A stretch of DNA of 64,000 nt from Corythoichthys intestinalis. Taxonomy: Eukaryota; Chordata; Actinopteri; Syngnathiformes; Syngnathidae. Under the pieces are notes generated by a model. The model made no database searches. It was given only the letters and a program-made list of their open reading frames with translations, and was not told the DNA's origin. How positions within the stretch are numbered: the first letter of the stretch is position 1; each line of letters begins with the position of its first letter. Below are positions 44,673 through 55,032 of this stretch, piece by piece. The stretch spans positions 17,029,501 through 17,093,500 of the forward strand of contig NC_080414.1 in the NCBI RefSeq assembly GCF_030265065.1, given 5' to 3'. The position numbers were made by a program, and so were the translations under genes.

Positions 44673-47147
44673 CTAGGCCTGCAAGCAGGACTGAACGGGC
44701 CCTCGCAATCTAGCGCAACTTGGACGTCACGCAACTCTGACAGTGAGCAGGTCAGGGTGGTGGCAGATCGTTCTTCCTAATCATCTCATTAGAACCTAAC
44801 ATGCTTGAATGTTGCCTCTTTACATTCACACACCGAAGAGATAAAAACCCCTATTGGACAGAGTACTACAAAAAAGGAGCGAATAAAGGGTCGTCATGGC
44901 AACAGACAGAGACATGTGGACATGGGCCGTAAAATAAATATTTCAAAAGGTCTTGAAACTATAATGACCAACCTGAAAAGAACTGGACATATATTAGAAA
45001 AATGAGTGACTTTCTATTGCCACTAGTTGGCGCTGTAGGGTTGATGCAAATGACCCCCACAGGACCCTTCAGAGTATGACTCAACAAGCACGAGATGTTT
45101 GGCGCAGATGTGTTGTAGAAGTTATGACTGTTCAAAACTTTTGGTGAGACGAAATGGGTTCAGTCATTTTTACTTCTCCTGTTGGACTCTTCTGCTTCAA
45201 CCAAACCTCAGTATTTTTCATTAGGCACCTGAACACATGTCTTATGGCTCCCCTGATGCAGGTTTCAGGTGAATATATATTTTTTTCCTTGGAGGAGGAG
45301 CCTGTTTAGTAAAAAAAGGCATTTCCTGTTCCCAATAGGGGGCGCTTGGCCTAATGGGTCATTTTTCAATGCACTCTTTTTAAGGGTGGGATCCCGCACA
45401 TACATGCCAGATATGAAAAAGATTGAACGTTGTGTCAAGGAGCTATTAATCTTTTACTGAATTTGTCATTTTGCCGAAAAAACGGCCGACTTAGGTCCAC
45501 GCCCAGGTCAGACATGTCAATAAAAACATACCATTTTGAAAATTTTAGATCTCTTATGTCTCCTGAATCGTCTCACCAATTTTGAAGATGATCCAACTAA
45601 CTCCCTCTGTTACAAGGTCTCAAATGTGCACCCTGTTAATTGATAAAAATTTCACATTCGATCAAAATACCCAATTTCCTGTTGGGTTTGGAATATGGGT
45701 TCAAGAGACTTTTTGGAGCAGTTTTGCACAAGGTATCGACTCCCCAAATTTCATTTCTCTACATTAAAAAAACCTAAAAGGAAATGCCTTTTTGAAAAAT
45801 TCAAGGGGGCGCCACTGAGCCCTTTTGTTACATTTTTTTGTAACGTCGCAAGATTATCGAAATACACGCAAAGCCGCATGTATGTGCAAAATTTGGTGAG
45901 TTTTCGTGCATGTTCAGGCCTCCAAATGTAAACTGTACTACAAATGGATAAAAATTTCACATTTGATCCAAAATACCCGATTTTCTGTTGGATTTGTAAA
46001 ATGGGTGCAAGAGACTTTTTGGAGCAGTTTTGCATAAGGTATGGACTCCCCAAATTTCATTGCTCTACGTTGAAAAAACCCAATAGCAAAGGCCTTTTTT
46101 AAAACTCCTTTCTGTCGCCACTCGTTGGCACTGTAGAATTGATGCAAATGACCCCTACAAGACCCTTCAGGGTATGACTCTCAACAAGCACGGGAAGTTT
46201 CGTGCAGATATGTTGTATATCTGCTGAGTTATGACTGTTCAAAATTTTTTTGCGTGACAAATTGTTGACGGTCATTTTCACTTTCCTGTTTGGACCCCTC
46301 CGCCTCAACGAAACCTCAATATTTTTCATCAGGCACCTGAACACAGGTCTTAAGGCTCCCCTGATGCAGGTTTGAGGTCAACAGATTTTTTTCCCTTGGA
46401 GGAGGAAACTGTCTCGTAAAAAAAGGCATTTCCTGTTCTCACTAGGGGGCGCTAGGCCTAATGGGTAATATTTCAATGTACTCGTGTTAAGGGTGGGATA
46501 CCACACATACATGCCAAATATGAAAAAGATTGAACGTTGTGTCAAGGAACTATTAGTCATTTACTGAATTTGTAGTTTTGCCGAAAAAATGGCCGACTTT
46601 GGCACCACGCCCAGGTCAGACCCGTGAATGAAAACGCACCATTTTCAAAACTTAAGATTTCATATGTCTCCTGAACAGTCTCACCAATTTTGCAGATGAT
46701 CCAACTAACTCCCTCGGCGAAAAAGTCTCAAATGTGCACCCTGTAAATCGATAAAAATTTCATATTTGATCCAAAATAACCGATTTCCTGTTGGGTTTGG
46801 AATATGGGTGTAAATGCTTTTTTGGAGCGGTTTTGGACAAGGTATAGACCCCCCAAATTTCATTGCGCTACGCTGACAGACCCTAATGTTATAGGCCAAT
46901 TTTAAAATTTCAAGGGGGCGCCACTGAGCCATTTTGTTATATTTTTTTGCAACGTTGCAAAATTATCGAAATTTACAATTTTCCGCACGTATGTGCAAAT
47001 TTTGGTGACTTTTCGTGCATGTTCAGGCCTCCAAATTGGCCGTTTTCATTTGCCCTGAAAAAAATAAAATTAAATTAAAAAAAAATAATAATAATAATAA
47101 TCCTTTGCAAAACAATAGGGCCTTCGCACGCTTAGTGCTCGGGCCCT
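44673..47147. repeat. Complex repeat, unit 4
   Basis: About 2.47 kb, complete, from CTAGGCCTGCAAGCAGGACT to the hairpin tail ending GTGCTCGGGCCCTAA. Subunits start near 45018 and 46115. The segment 46099-47040 is very similar to 43700-44640 of unit 3. Confidence 0.75.
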
Positions 47148-48020
47148 AACTAGGCCTGCAAGCAGGACTGAACGGGCCCTCGCAATCTAGCGCAACTCGG
47201 ACGTCATGCAACTCGGACAGTGTGCAGGTCAGGGTGGTGGCAGATCGTCCTCTCTAATCATCTCATTAGAACCTAACATGCGCGAAAGTTGCCTCTTTAC
47301 ATTCACACACCTAAGAGATAAAAACCCCTATTGGACAGAGGACTACAAAAAAGGAGCGAATAAAGGGTCATCACAGCAACAGACAGAGACATGTGGACAT
47401 GGGCCGTAAAATAAGTATTTTAAAAGGTCTTGAAACTACAATGACCAACCTGAAAAGAACTGGACATATATTTTAAAAAATGAGTGACTTTCTATTGCCA
47501 CTAGTTTGCGCTGTAGGCAGGGGCGGACTGGGACTAAAAAGCAGCCCTGGACTTTGACTCAGCCCAGCCCACAAGAAACGCTATACGAAGGGAAACAGAC
47601 CCCCTAGGGGTGTCCGGGGGCATACCGCCCAACCCTCGGGGAGATTTTTTAAATTTTTTTTACATTTTATTGTAAAATGCATCAATTTCTTGCACTTTAA
47701 GAGAAAATGAAGAAAATATGTCTAGACTGTCACTGTCTGACTTGGGGCGCTCAAAGTACTGCAAGGCTGTACTGGAGTTGGGTTCATTTTCGGTACTAGC
47801 TCTATGATAGACCTGAATAAACAAATGAAAATGTATTTTTCAAAGCAAGTTTTATGTATTCGGGCAAATTCCACATTCTGAAACTGTCAATGATTATGAT
47901 GATGATGACAATAAATTCATTCATTCATTCATTCATTCATTCATTCATGTATCCAATTGATTATAATATATCTCTATATATCTCTGTCTATAAAACGATT
48001 TCATTGTTTATGCCATAATT

Positions 48021-48253
48021 CAGTGGTCTCCAAACTATTCCACATAGAGCCGCAGCGGGCACAGGATTTCATTCCAACAAAACAAGACAACACCTATGCA
48101 CCAATCTGGTGTCTTACAAGTGTAATCAGTTGATTGCAGTCAGGTGCTGCTTGTTTTAGCAGAAACTTCATTGGTTAAACTGTCGGTACTCGATCGGTTG
48201 AAAGAAAAACCAGGCCCCGCAGTGGCCCTTGAGGACCAGTTTGGAGACCCCTG
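48021..48253. mobile_element. Nested hAT MITE, 233 bp
   Basis: Ends CAGTGGTCTCCAAACT and AGTTTGGAGACCCCTG, with perfect 8-bp duplications CCATAATT (48013-48020 and 48254-48261). It belongs to a very common fish hAT MITE family. Inserted in the hAT at 47518-49248. Confidence 0.9.
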
Positions 48254-48631
48254 CCATAATTAATCTTGCCATACAAATAATAAATTTCAATGAAAATACA
48301 ATAAACATTTCAAGACAAATCCTGTATACATAACCTTCATTGGAAAGTATTAACCAGAAAACAAAACGATATATAAATGATTAAAAATATATATCAATTT
48401 AACTACCTAAACTTTAAAGTAAAACCATTCATTTTATTAATATTTTGTTATATTTCTTCTGAATTAATATTGCTGCTGCTTGTGCATACATTGTTTTACA
48501 GCTATAATATTTTTCTTAGGAGAGTGATAGTAGGACTAGCATATTATAACTTGACACGATTGCAAATGGGTACATCGACTCGCTGGCACTAACCCTTTAA
48601 TTGTCATTTATTTCATTTAAAATGTACCTAC

Positions 48632-48987
48632 CTTGTGGATATTAATTGCCAGTATACCGAGCAAGTGACCCTCTTCATCCCTTTTTACTTGCTCTGCGCT
48701 TGTCTGGGGAACTTCCCTCTCAACTTCCACCAGCTTATCATTACCTCCTCCCTCTATTTTTCTCTCTCCCTGCACCGGCTGCACGTCAGAGCGGCTGCCC
48801 CCTCTCACCATCGCCGGGGCTGTGCTGCTGTTACCCAACGTGGCCGTTGCAGCCAGGCTGCTGCTTGCGAAAATATTTGTCAACTTATGACATTTTAATG
48901 CTTCGCTCTCCAGTTTCTTTAATTTTTTTCTTCCCTAACCTTCTCCGCGCCACCCTTCTCTTTTCTTTTTTTGCCACCACCATCCAT
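48632..48987 (-). pseudogene. hAT transposase N-terminal exon remnant
   Basis: Starts MDGGGKKRKEKGGAEKVREE and, after a frame change in an A run near 48925, continues KKLKKLESEALKCHKLTNIF with a donor (CACAAG/GTAGGT) at 48632/48631. The layout (basic start, then a LxxxAxKCxKLTxxF segment) is that of the N-terminus of ZMYM1-like hAT transposases. The BED/TTF zinc fingers and the DDE-type catalytic domain are absent. Confidence 0.6.
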
Positions 48988-51386
48988 ATTGGGCATTAAC
49001 GCTCGTCGCCATTTTGCTTCCACAAGGAACCAATGAAGGCAACTTTGTGCTTCTTTCGTTCTTCTATCGGACTGGCGATGAACAGCCAGGCGCATTGCTG
49101 CCACCTGTCGGATTGGATGCAAACTGTAGATAATCAGAGGCTAGGGGGGACAAAAACAGTGATGTATAATGAATGGCGGCCGCCGGCCTTCCAGGGCACC
49201 GGCCGTTCTGTGATCCTCCAGAACCCACAGATTACCAGTCCGCCCCTGGCTGTAGGGTTGATGCAAATGACCCCTACAGGACCCTTCAGACTATGACTCA
49301 ACAAGCACGATATGTTTGGCGCAGATATGTTGTACAAGTTATGACTGTTCAAAACTTGTGGTGAGACGAAATGGCTTCAGTCATTTTTACTTCTCCTGTT
49401 GGACCCTTCTGCTTCAACCAAACCTCAGTATTTTTCATCAGGCACCTGAACACATGTCTTAAGGCTCCCCTGATGCAGGTTTGAGGTGAATAGATTTTTT
49501 TTCCTTGGAGGAGGAGCCTGTTTCGTAAAAAAGGCATTTCCTGTTCCCACTAGGGGGCGCTAGGCCTAATGAGTAATATTTCAATGCACTCGTGTTAAGG
49601 GTGGGATGCCGCATATACATGCCAGATATGAAAAAGATTGAACGTTGTTTCAAGGAGCTATTAGTCCTTTACTGAATTTGTCATTTTGTCGAAAAAATGG
49701 CCGACTTTGGCACCACGCCCAGGTCAGACCCATGAATGAAAACGCACCATTTTGAAAAGTTTAGATTTCATATGTCTCCTGAATTGTCTAACCAATTTTG
49801 AAGATGATCCAACTGATTCCCTCTGTGACAAGGTCTCAAATGTGCACCCTGTTAGTTGATAAAAATTTCACATTCGATCCAAAATACCCGATTTCCTGTT
49901 GGGTTTGGAATATGGGTGCAAGAGACTTTTTGGAGCAGTTTTGCACAAGGTATCGACTCCCCAAATTTCATTGCTCTACGTTAAAAAAACCTAATAGGAA
50001 ACGCCTTTTTGAAAAATTCAAGGGGGCGCCACTGAGCCATTTTGTTACATTTTTTTGTAACATTTCAAGATTATCGAAATCCACACAAAGCCGCATGTAT
50101 GTGCAAAATTTGGTGAGTTTTCGTGCATGTCCAGGCCTCCAAATGTAAACTGTACTAGAAATGGACAGAAATTTCACATTCGATCCAAAATACCCGATTT
50201 TCTGTTGGATTTGGAATATGGGTGCAAGAGGCTTTTTTGAGCAGTTAGGCATAAGGTATCTACTCCCCAAATTTCATTGCTCTACGTTGAAAAAACCCAA
50301 TAGGAAAGGCCTTTTTTAAAACTCCTTTCTGTCGCCACTAGTTGGCACTGTAGAGTTGATGCAAATGACCCCTACAGGACCCTTCAGGGTATGACTCTCA
50401 ACAAGCATGGGAAGTTTGGCGCAGATATGTTGTATATCTGCTGAGTTATGACTGTTCAAAGTATTTTGCGAGACAAATTGTTGACGATCATTTTCACTTT
50501 CATGTTTGGACCCCTCCGCTTCAACGAAACCTCAATATTTTTCATCAGGCACCTGAACACAGGTCTTAAGGCTCCCCTGATGCAGGTTTGAGGTCAACAG
50601 ATTTTTTTCCCTTGGAGGAGGAACCTGTCTCGTAAAAAAAGGCATTTCCTGTTCTCACTAGGGGGCGCTAGGCCTAATGGGTAATATTTCAATGCAGTCG
50701 TGTTCAGGCTGGGATACCGCATATACTGTACATGGCAGATATGAAAAAGATTGAAAGTTGTGTCAAGGAATTATTAGCCATTTACTGAATTCGGTGTTTT
50801 GCCGAAAAAATGGCCGACTTTGGCACCACGCCCAGGTCAGACCCGTGAATGAAAACACACCATTTTAGAAACTTAAGATCTCATATGTCTCCTGAACAGT
50901 CTCACCAATTTTGAAGATGATCCAACTAACTCCCTCGGCGAAAAGGTCTCAAATGTGCACCCTGTAAATCGATAAAAATTTCATATTCGATCCAAAATAA
51001 CCGATTTCCTGTTGGGTTTGGAATATGGGTGCCAATGCTTTTTTGAAGCGGTTTTAGACAAGGTATAGACTCCCCAAATTTCATTGCTCTACGCTGACAA
51101 ACCCTAATGTTATAGACCAATTTTAAAATTTCAAGGGGGCGCCACTGAGCCATTTTGTTACATTTTTTTGCAACGTTGTTAAATTATCGAAATTTACAAT
51201 TTTCCGCACGTATGTGCAAATTTTGGTGACTTTTCGCGCATGTTCAGGCCTCCAAATTGGCCGTTTTCATTTGCCCTGAAAAAAAAAAAAAAAATCCTTT
51301 GCAAAACAATAGGGCCTTCGCACGCCTAGTGCTCAGGCCCTAATAATCCTTTGCAAAACAATAGGGCCCTATTTAAGCGATAGTTA

Positions 51387-53016
51387 CAGTGCCTTGCAAA
51401 AGTATTCTGCCCTCTTGAGCCTTGCAACGTTTCGCCACATTTCAGGCTTCAAACATAAAGATATAAAATTTTAATTTTTTGTCAAGAATCAACAATAAGT
51501 GGGACACAATCGTGAAGTGGAACAAAATTTATTGGATGATTTAAACTTTTTTAACAAATAAAAAACTGAAAAGTGGGGCGTGCAATATTATTCGGCCCCC
51601 TTGCGTTAATACTTTGTAGCGCCACCTTTTGCTCCAATTACAGCTGTGAGTCGCTTGGGGTATGTTTCTATCAGTTTTGCACATCGAGAGACTGACATTC
51701 TTGCCCATTCTTCCTTGCAAAACAGCTCGAGCTCAGTGAGGTTGGATGGAGAGTGTTTGTGAACAGCAGTCTTCAGCTCTTTCCACAGATTCTCGATTTG
51801 ATTCAGGTCTGGTCTTTGACTTGGCCATTCTAACACCTGGATACGTTTATTTTTTAACCATTCCATTGTAGATTTGGCTTTATGTTTTGGATCACTGTCC
51901 TGTTGGAAGATAAATCTCCGTCCCAGTCTCAGGTCTTGTGCAGATACCAACAGGTTTTCTTCCAGAATGTTCCTGTATTTGGATGCATCCATCTTGCCGT
52001 CAATTTTAACCATCTTCCTTGTCCCTGCTGAAGAAAAGCAGGCCCAAACCATGATGCTGCCACCACCATGTTTGACAGTGGGGATGGTGTGTTCAGGGTG
52101 ATGAGCTGTGTTGCTTTTACGCCAAACATATCGTTTTGCATTGTGACCAAAAAGTTCAATTTTGGTTTCATCTGACCAGAGCACCTTCTTCCACATGTTT
52201 GGTGTGTCTCCCAGGTGGCTTGTGGCAAACTTTAAACGAGACTTTTTATGGATATCTTTGAGAAAGGGCTTTCTTCTTGCCACTCTTCCATAAAGGCCAG
52301 ATTTGTGCAGTGTACGACTGATTGTTGTCCAATGGACAGACTCTCCCACCTCAGCTGTAGATCTCTGCAGTTCATCCAGAGTGATCATGGGCCTCTTGGC
52401 TGCATCTCTGATCAGTTTTCTCCTTGTTTGAGAAGAAAGTTTGGAAGGACGGCCGGGTCTTGGTAGATTTGCAGTGGTCTGATGCTCCTTCCATTTCAAT
52501 ATGATGGCTTGCACAGTGCTCCTTGAGATGTTTAAAGCTTGGGAAATCTTTTTGTATCCAAATCCGGCTTTAAACTTCTCCACAACAGTATCTCGGACCT
52601 GCCTGGTGTGTTCCTTGGTTTTCATAATGCTCTCTGCACTTTAAACAGAACCCTTAGACTATCACAGAGCAGGTGCATTTATACAGAGACTTGATTACAC
52701 ACAGGTGGATTCTATTTATCATCATCGGTCATTTAGGACAACATTGGATCATTCAGAGATCCTCACTGAACTTCTGGAGTGAGTTTGCTGCACTGAAAGT
52801 AAAGGGGCCGAATAATATTGCACGCCCCACTTTTCAGTTTTTTATTTGTTAAAAAAGTTTAAATTATCCAATAAATGTTGTTCCACTTCACGATTGTGTC
52901 CCACTTGTTGTTGATTCTTGACAAAAAAATTAAATTTCATATCTTTATGTTTGAAGCCTGAAATGTGGCGAAAGGTTGCAAGATTCAAGGGGGCCGAATA
53001 CTTTTGCAAGGCACTG
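51387..53016 (-). mobile_element. Tc1-like transposon, structurally complete
   Basis: 1630 bp. Both ends begin CAGTGCCTTGCAAAAGTATT, flanked by TA on each side (51385-51386, 53017-53018). The inverted repeats are about 210 bp long and only slightly diverged, the long-repeat layout of the Sleeping Beauty/Passport type of fish Tc1 elements. It encloses one uninterrupted transposase gene. It lies just right of the complex repeat and is younger than it. Confidence 0.93.
51606..52625 (-). CDS. Tc1-like transposase, full length
   Basis: 339 residues, the normal length, with no stop or frame break. It cuts and pastes its element, binding the inverted repeats with an N-terminal paired-like domain (two HTH modules, about 1-50 and 65-115, joined by a GRPSK motif at 58-62). 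The DDE domain has D152 (VLWSDETKIELFG), D243 (FQQDSDPKH) and E278 (QIENLW). The last two are 34 residues apart, so it is of the DD34E type. HGGGSIMVWACFSS (186-199) is the usual glycine-rich box. Two positions differ from the common consensus: QQDSD for QQDND and NQIENLW for NPIENLW. Whether it is active cannot be told from sequence. Confidence 0.95.
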   Translation of the reverse strand: MKTKEHTRQVRDTVVEKFKAGFGYKKISQALNISRSTVQAIILKWKEHQTTANLPRPGRPSKLSSQTRRKLIRDAAKRPMITLDELQRSTAEVGESVHWTTISRTLHKSGLYGRVARRKPFLKDIHKKSRLKFATSHLGDTPNMWKKVLWSDETKIELFGHNAKRYVWRKSNTAHHPEHTIPTVKHGGGSIMVWACFSSAGTRKMVKIDGKMDASKYRNILEENLLVSAQDLRLGRRFIFQQDSDPKHKAKSTMEWLKNKRIQVLEWPSQRPDLNQIENLWKELKTAVHKHSPSNLTELELFCKEEWARMSVSRCAKLIETYPKRLTAVIGAKGGATKY

Positions 53017-53018
53017 TA

Positions 53019-53757
53019 TAAGGTAGATATCCGTGACTTATTTACAGACACCATTTTTTTCCATTGTGACGTAATTTAAAAGTTAAAAATATGCGAGGGA
53101 ATAACCTTTTAAAGTCTTTTTTGAAACGAAATATTAGACATCAATGATTCTAAGCTAAAAACAACATTTTGTATAAATATTCTTTTTATGGCTGGGTTGA
53201 AACTAAAGCGGTTGCGCGACGTCTGTAAATGGGTTTCCAGGGTAAAACGGAAAAATTAAAAATAGTTCGGGGGCTTAATGCGCCATGAATCTGCTATGGC
53301 AGCATATAGACATATTGTCCTGTCGAACACAATAGTTCTTTTCACTTAAAATACAGCAGTTTGATTTAAAGAGGAGTGCAAGTGCAGAAACTTTTTTAAG
53401 CCTTGTCTGTGTTTTCCGCCATGTGAATTTGCGGTTTGGAATTTTTCATTTTTGATAACGGTGGTACCCATGAAATTTTTTTGCACTTTTTTTTTATTAC
53501 TTAAATCGATCTCAAATATTTAAATTTTCTTGTAAAATTTAAAATGTTAAGATTAGGGATGTCCCCGACCCGATCACGTGATCGGAAATCGGGTCGATTG
53601 CAACATTTTTCAGAGGATTGGAATCTGGTGGAAATGACTGTTTTTTTGAATACCAAAATTATCTATATATGTAAATATATATGTATACACAGTGGTACCT
53701 CTACTTACAACATTGATTGGTTCTAGTTGTATTGAGTTCATTTTGTCTATACGTGGC
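53019..53757. other. Intergenic DNA with MITE fragments
   Basis: 53019-53540 is not recognised. 53550-53640 (AGGGATGTCCCCGACCCGAT and its inverted AATCGGGTCG) is an end of a hAT-type MITE. 53693-53755 (AGTGGTACCTCTACTTACAA) is an end of another MITE, also seen inverted near 16340. Confidence 0.45.
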
Positions 53758-54136
53758 TTTTGAAAAAATGCGTAACCACCCCCCCCCTTTTAGATAAGTT
53801 GAATTTTTCTTTTATGACAATTGTTTTAAGTTGTCTTAATTACCTCACGTTTTTTTCACGAATTTTTCTTTTATCACAGACAATTTTTTAAATTACTTGA
53901 CATGTTTAGGCGAACATTTCCGCCTTCATTTAAGAGTCACTGGTTGGTGACCATCAGCTGATGGATGAATGCGTGACTCACATGTCAGATTGACAGGCGA
54001 GTCACACCCTCTGCTGACCATTCCCTCTTCCAGGATGCTGGTCTAGGGAGTAGAGTGCGTAGAAGCCCCCTCGTCCCTGTTGATGGTCATAACATGCTCT
54101 AAAAAGGTGTCAGTATCCACAGTGGGCAATAGAAAA
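53758..54136. repeat. Isolated satellite fragment and spacer at the array edge
   Basis: 53758-53788 (TTTTGAAAAAATGCGTAACC plus a C run) is the 3' part of the 167-bp monomer, standing alone. About 345 bp of non-satellite DNA follows before the first, degenerate monomer. Confidence 0.7.
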
Positions 54137-55032
54137 ACTTCTTCTCAAAAGTAAACTGTTTTGGAATATTTGGGCTGTGCCGAGTGTCTTGACATGTTTT
54201 TTTTTTAATGTTTCCTGGCGCTCCTTGGCCCAAAAGTGTTTTTTGACCATTTTTGAAATTTTGAAAAAATGCGTAACCACCCCCCCTTACGAAAAAGTCA
54301 AAAATTGACTTTCTCTAAAAGTCCAATTTTTTTGCATATTTGAGCTGTGCCGAGAGTCCTGACGGGTTTTTGGAACGTTTCCCGGCGCTCCCTGGCCCCA
54401 AAGCGTTTTTTGACCGCTTTTGAAATTTTGAAAAAATGCGTAACCACCCCCCCTCACGAAAAAGTCAAAAATTGACTTTCCCCAAAAGTCCACTTTTTTT
54501 GCATATTTGGGCTGTGCCGAGAGTCCTTACGGGTTTTTGGAACGCTTCCTGGCGCTCTCTGGCCCAAAAGTGTTTTTTGACCGCTTTTGAAATTTTGAAA
54601 AAATGCGTAACCACCCCCCCTCACGAAAAAGTCAAAAATTGACTTTCTCCAAAAGTCCACTTTTTTTTGCATATTTGAGCTGTGCCGAGAGTCCTGACGG
54701 GTTTTTGCAACGTTTCCCGGCGCTCCCCGGCCCAAAATTTTTTTTGACCGATTTTGAAATTTTGAAAAAATGCGTAACCACCCCCCCTTACGAAAAAGTC
54801 AAAAATTGACTTTCTCCAAAAGTCCACTTTTTTTGCATATTTGAGCTTTGCCGAGAGTCCTGATGGGTTTTTGCAACGTTTCCCGGCGCTTCCTGGCCCA
54901 AAAGTGTTTTTTGACCGATTTTGAAATTTTGAAAAAATGCGTAACCACCCCCCCTTACGAAAAAGTCAAAAATTGACTTTCTCCAAAAGTCCACTTTTTT
55001 TTGCATATTTGAGCTGTGCCGAGAGTCCTGAC

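Larger units (their letters stand above)
47518..49248. mobile_element. hAT transposon, internally deleted
   Basis: 1731 bp with ends CAGGGGCGGACTGGGA and CCAGTCCGCCCCTG (inverted) and perfect 8-bp target duplications GCTGTAGG (47510-47517, 49249-49256), the textbook hAT signature. It keeps an N-terminal transposase exon on the minus strand but no catalytic region. A second hAT (48021-48253) and an (ATTC)n tract (about 47915-47947) lie inside. Confidence 0.9.
47149..51342. repeat. Complex repeat, unit 5, split by a hAT insertion
   Basis: Starts CTAGGCCTGCAAGCAGGACT and closes with the hairpin tail at 51294-51342. A partial second tail (CCTTTGCAAAACAATAGGGC) follows to 51370. The 1.73-kb hAT at 47518-49248 lies between the head and the first subunit (continuing at about 49257). 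The second subunit starts near 50332. Without the insertion it is about 2.46 kb, the family norm. Confidence 0.75.

Noticed and set aside
37119-51153. Recurring 60-148-codon frames in the 37-51 kb repeat (for example those with LAPPSENRKCLFLRD)
   Set aside because: The similarity comes from DNA-level repetition. Lengths and frames change between copies, and no known domain or conserved start exists.
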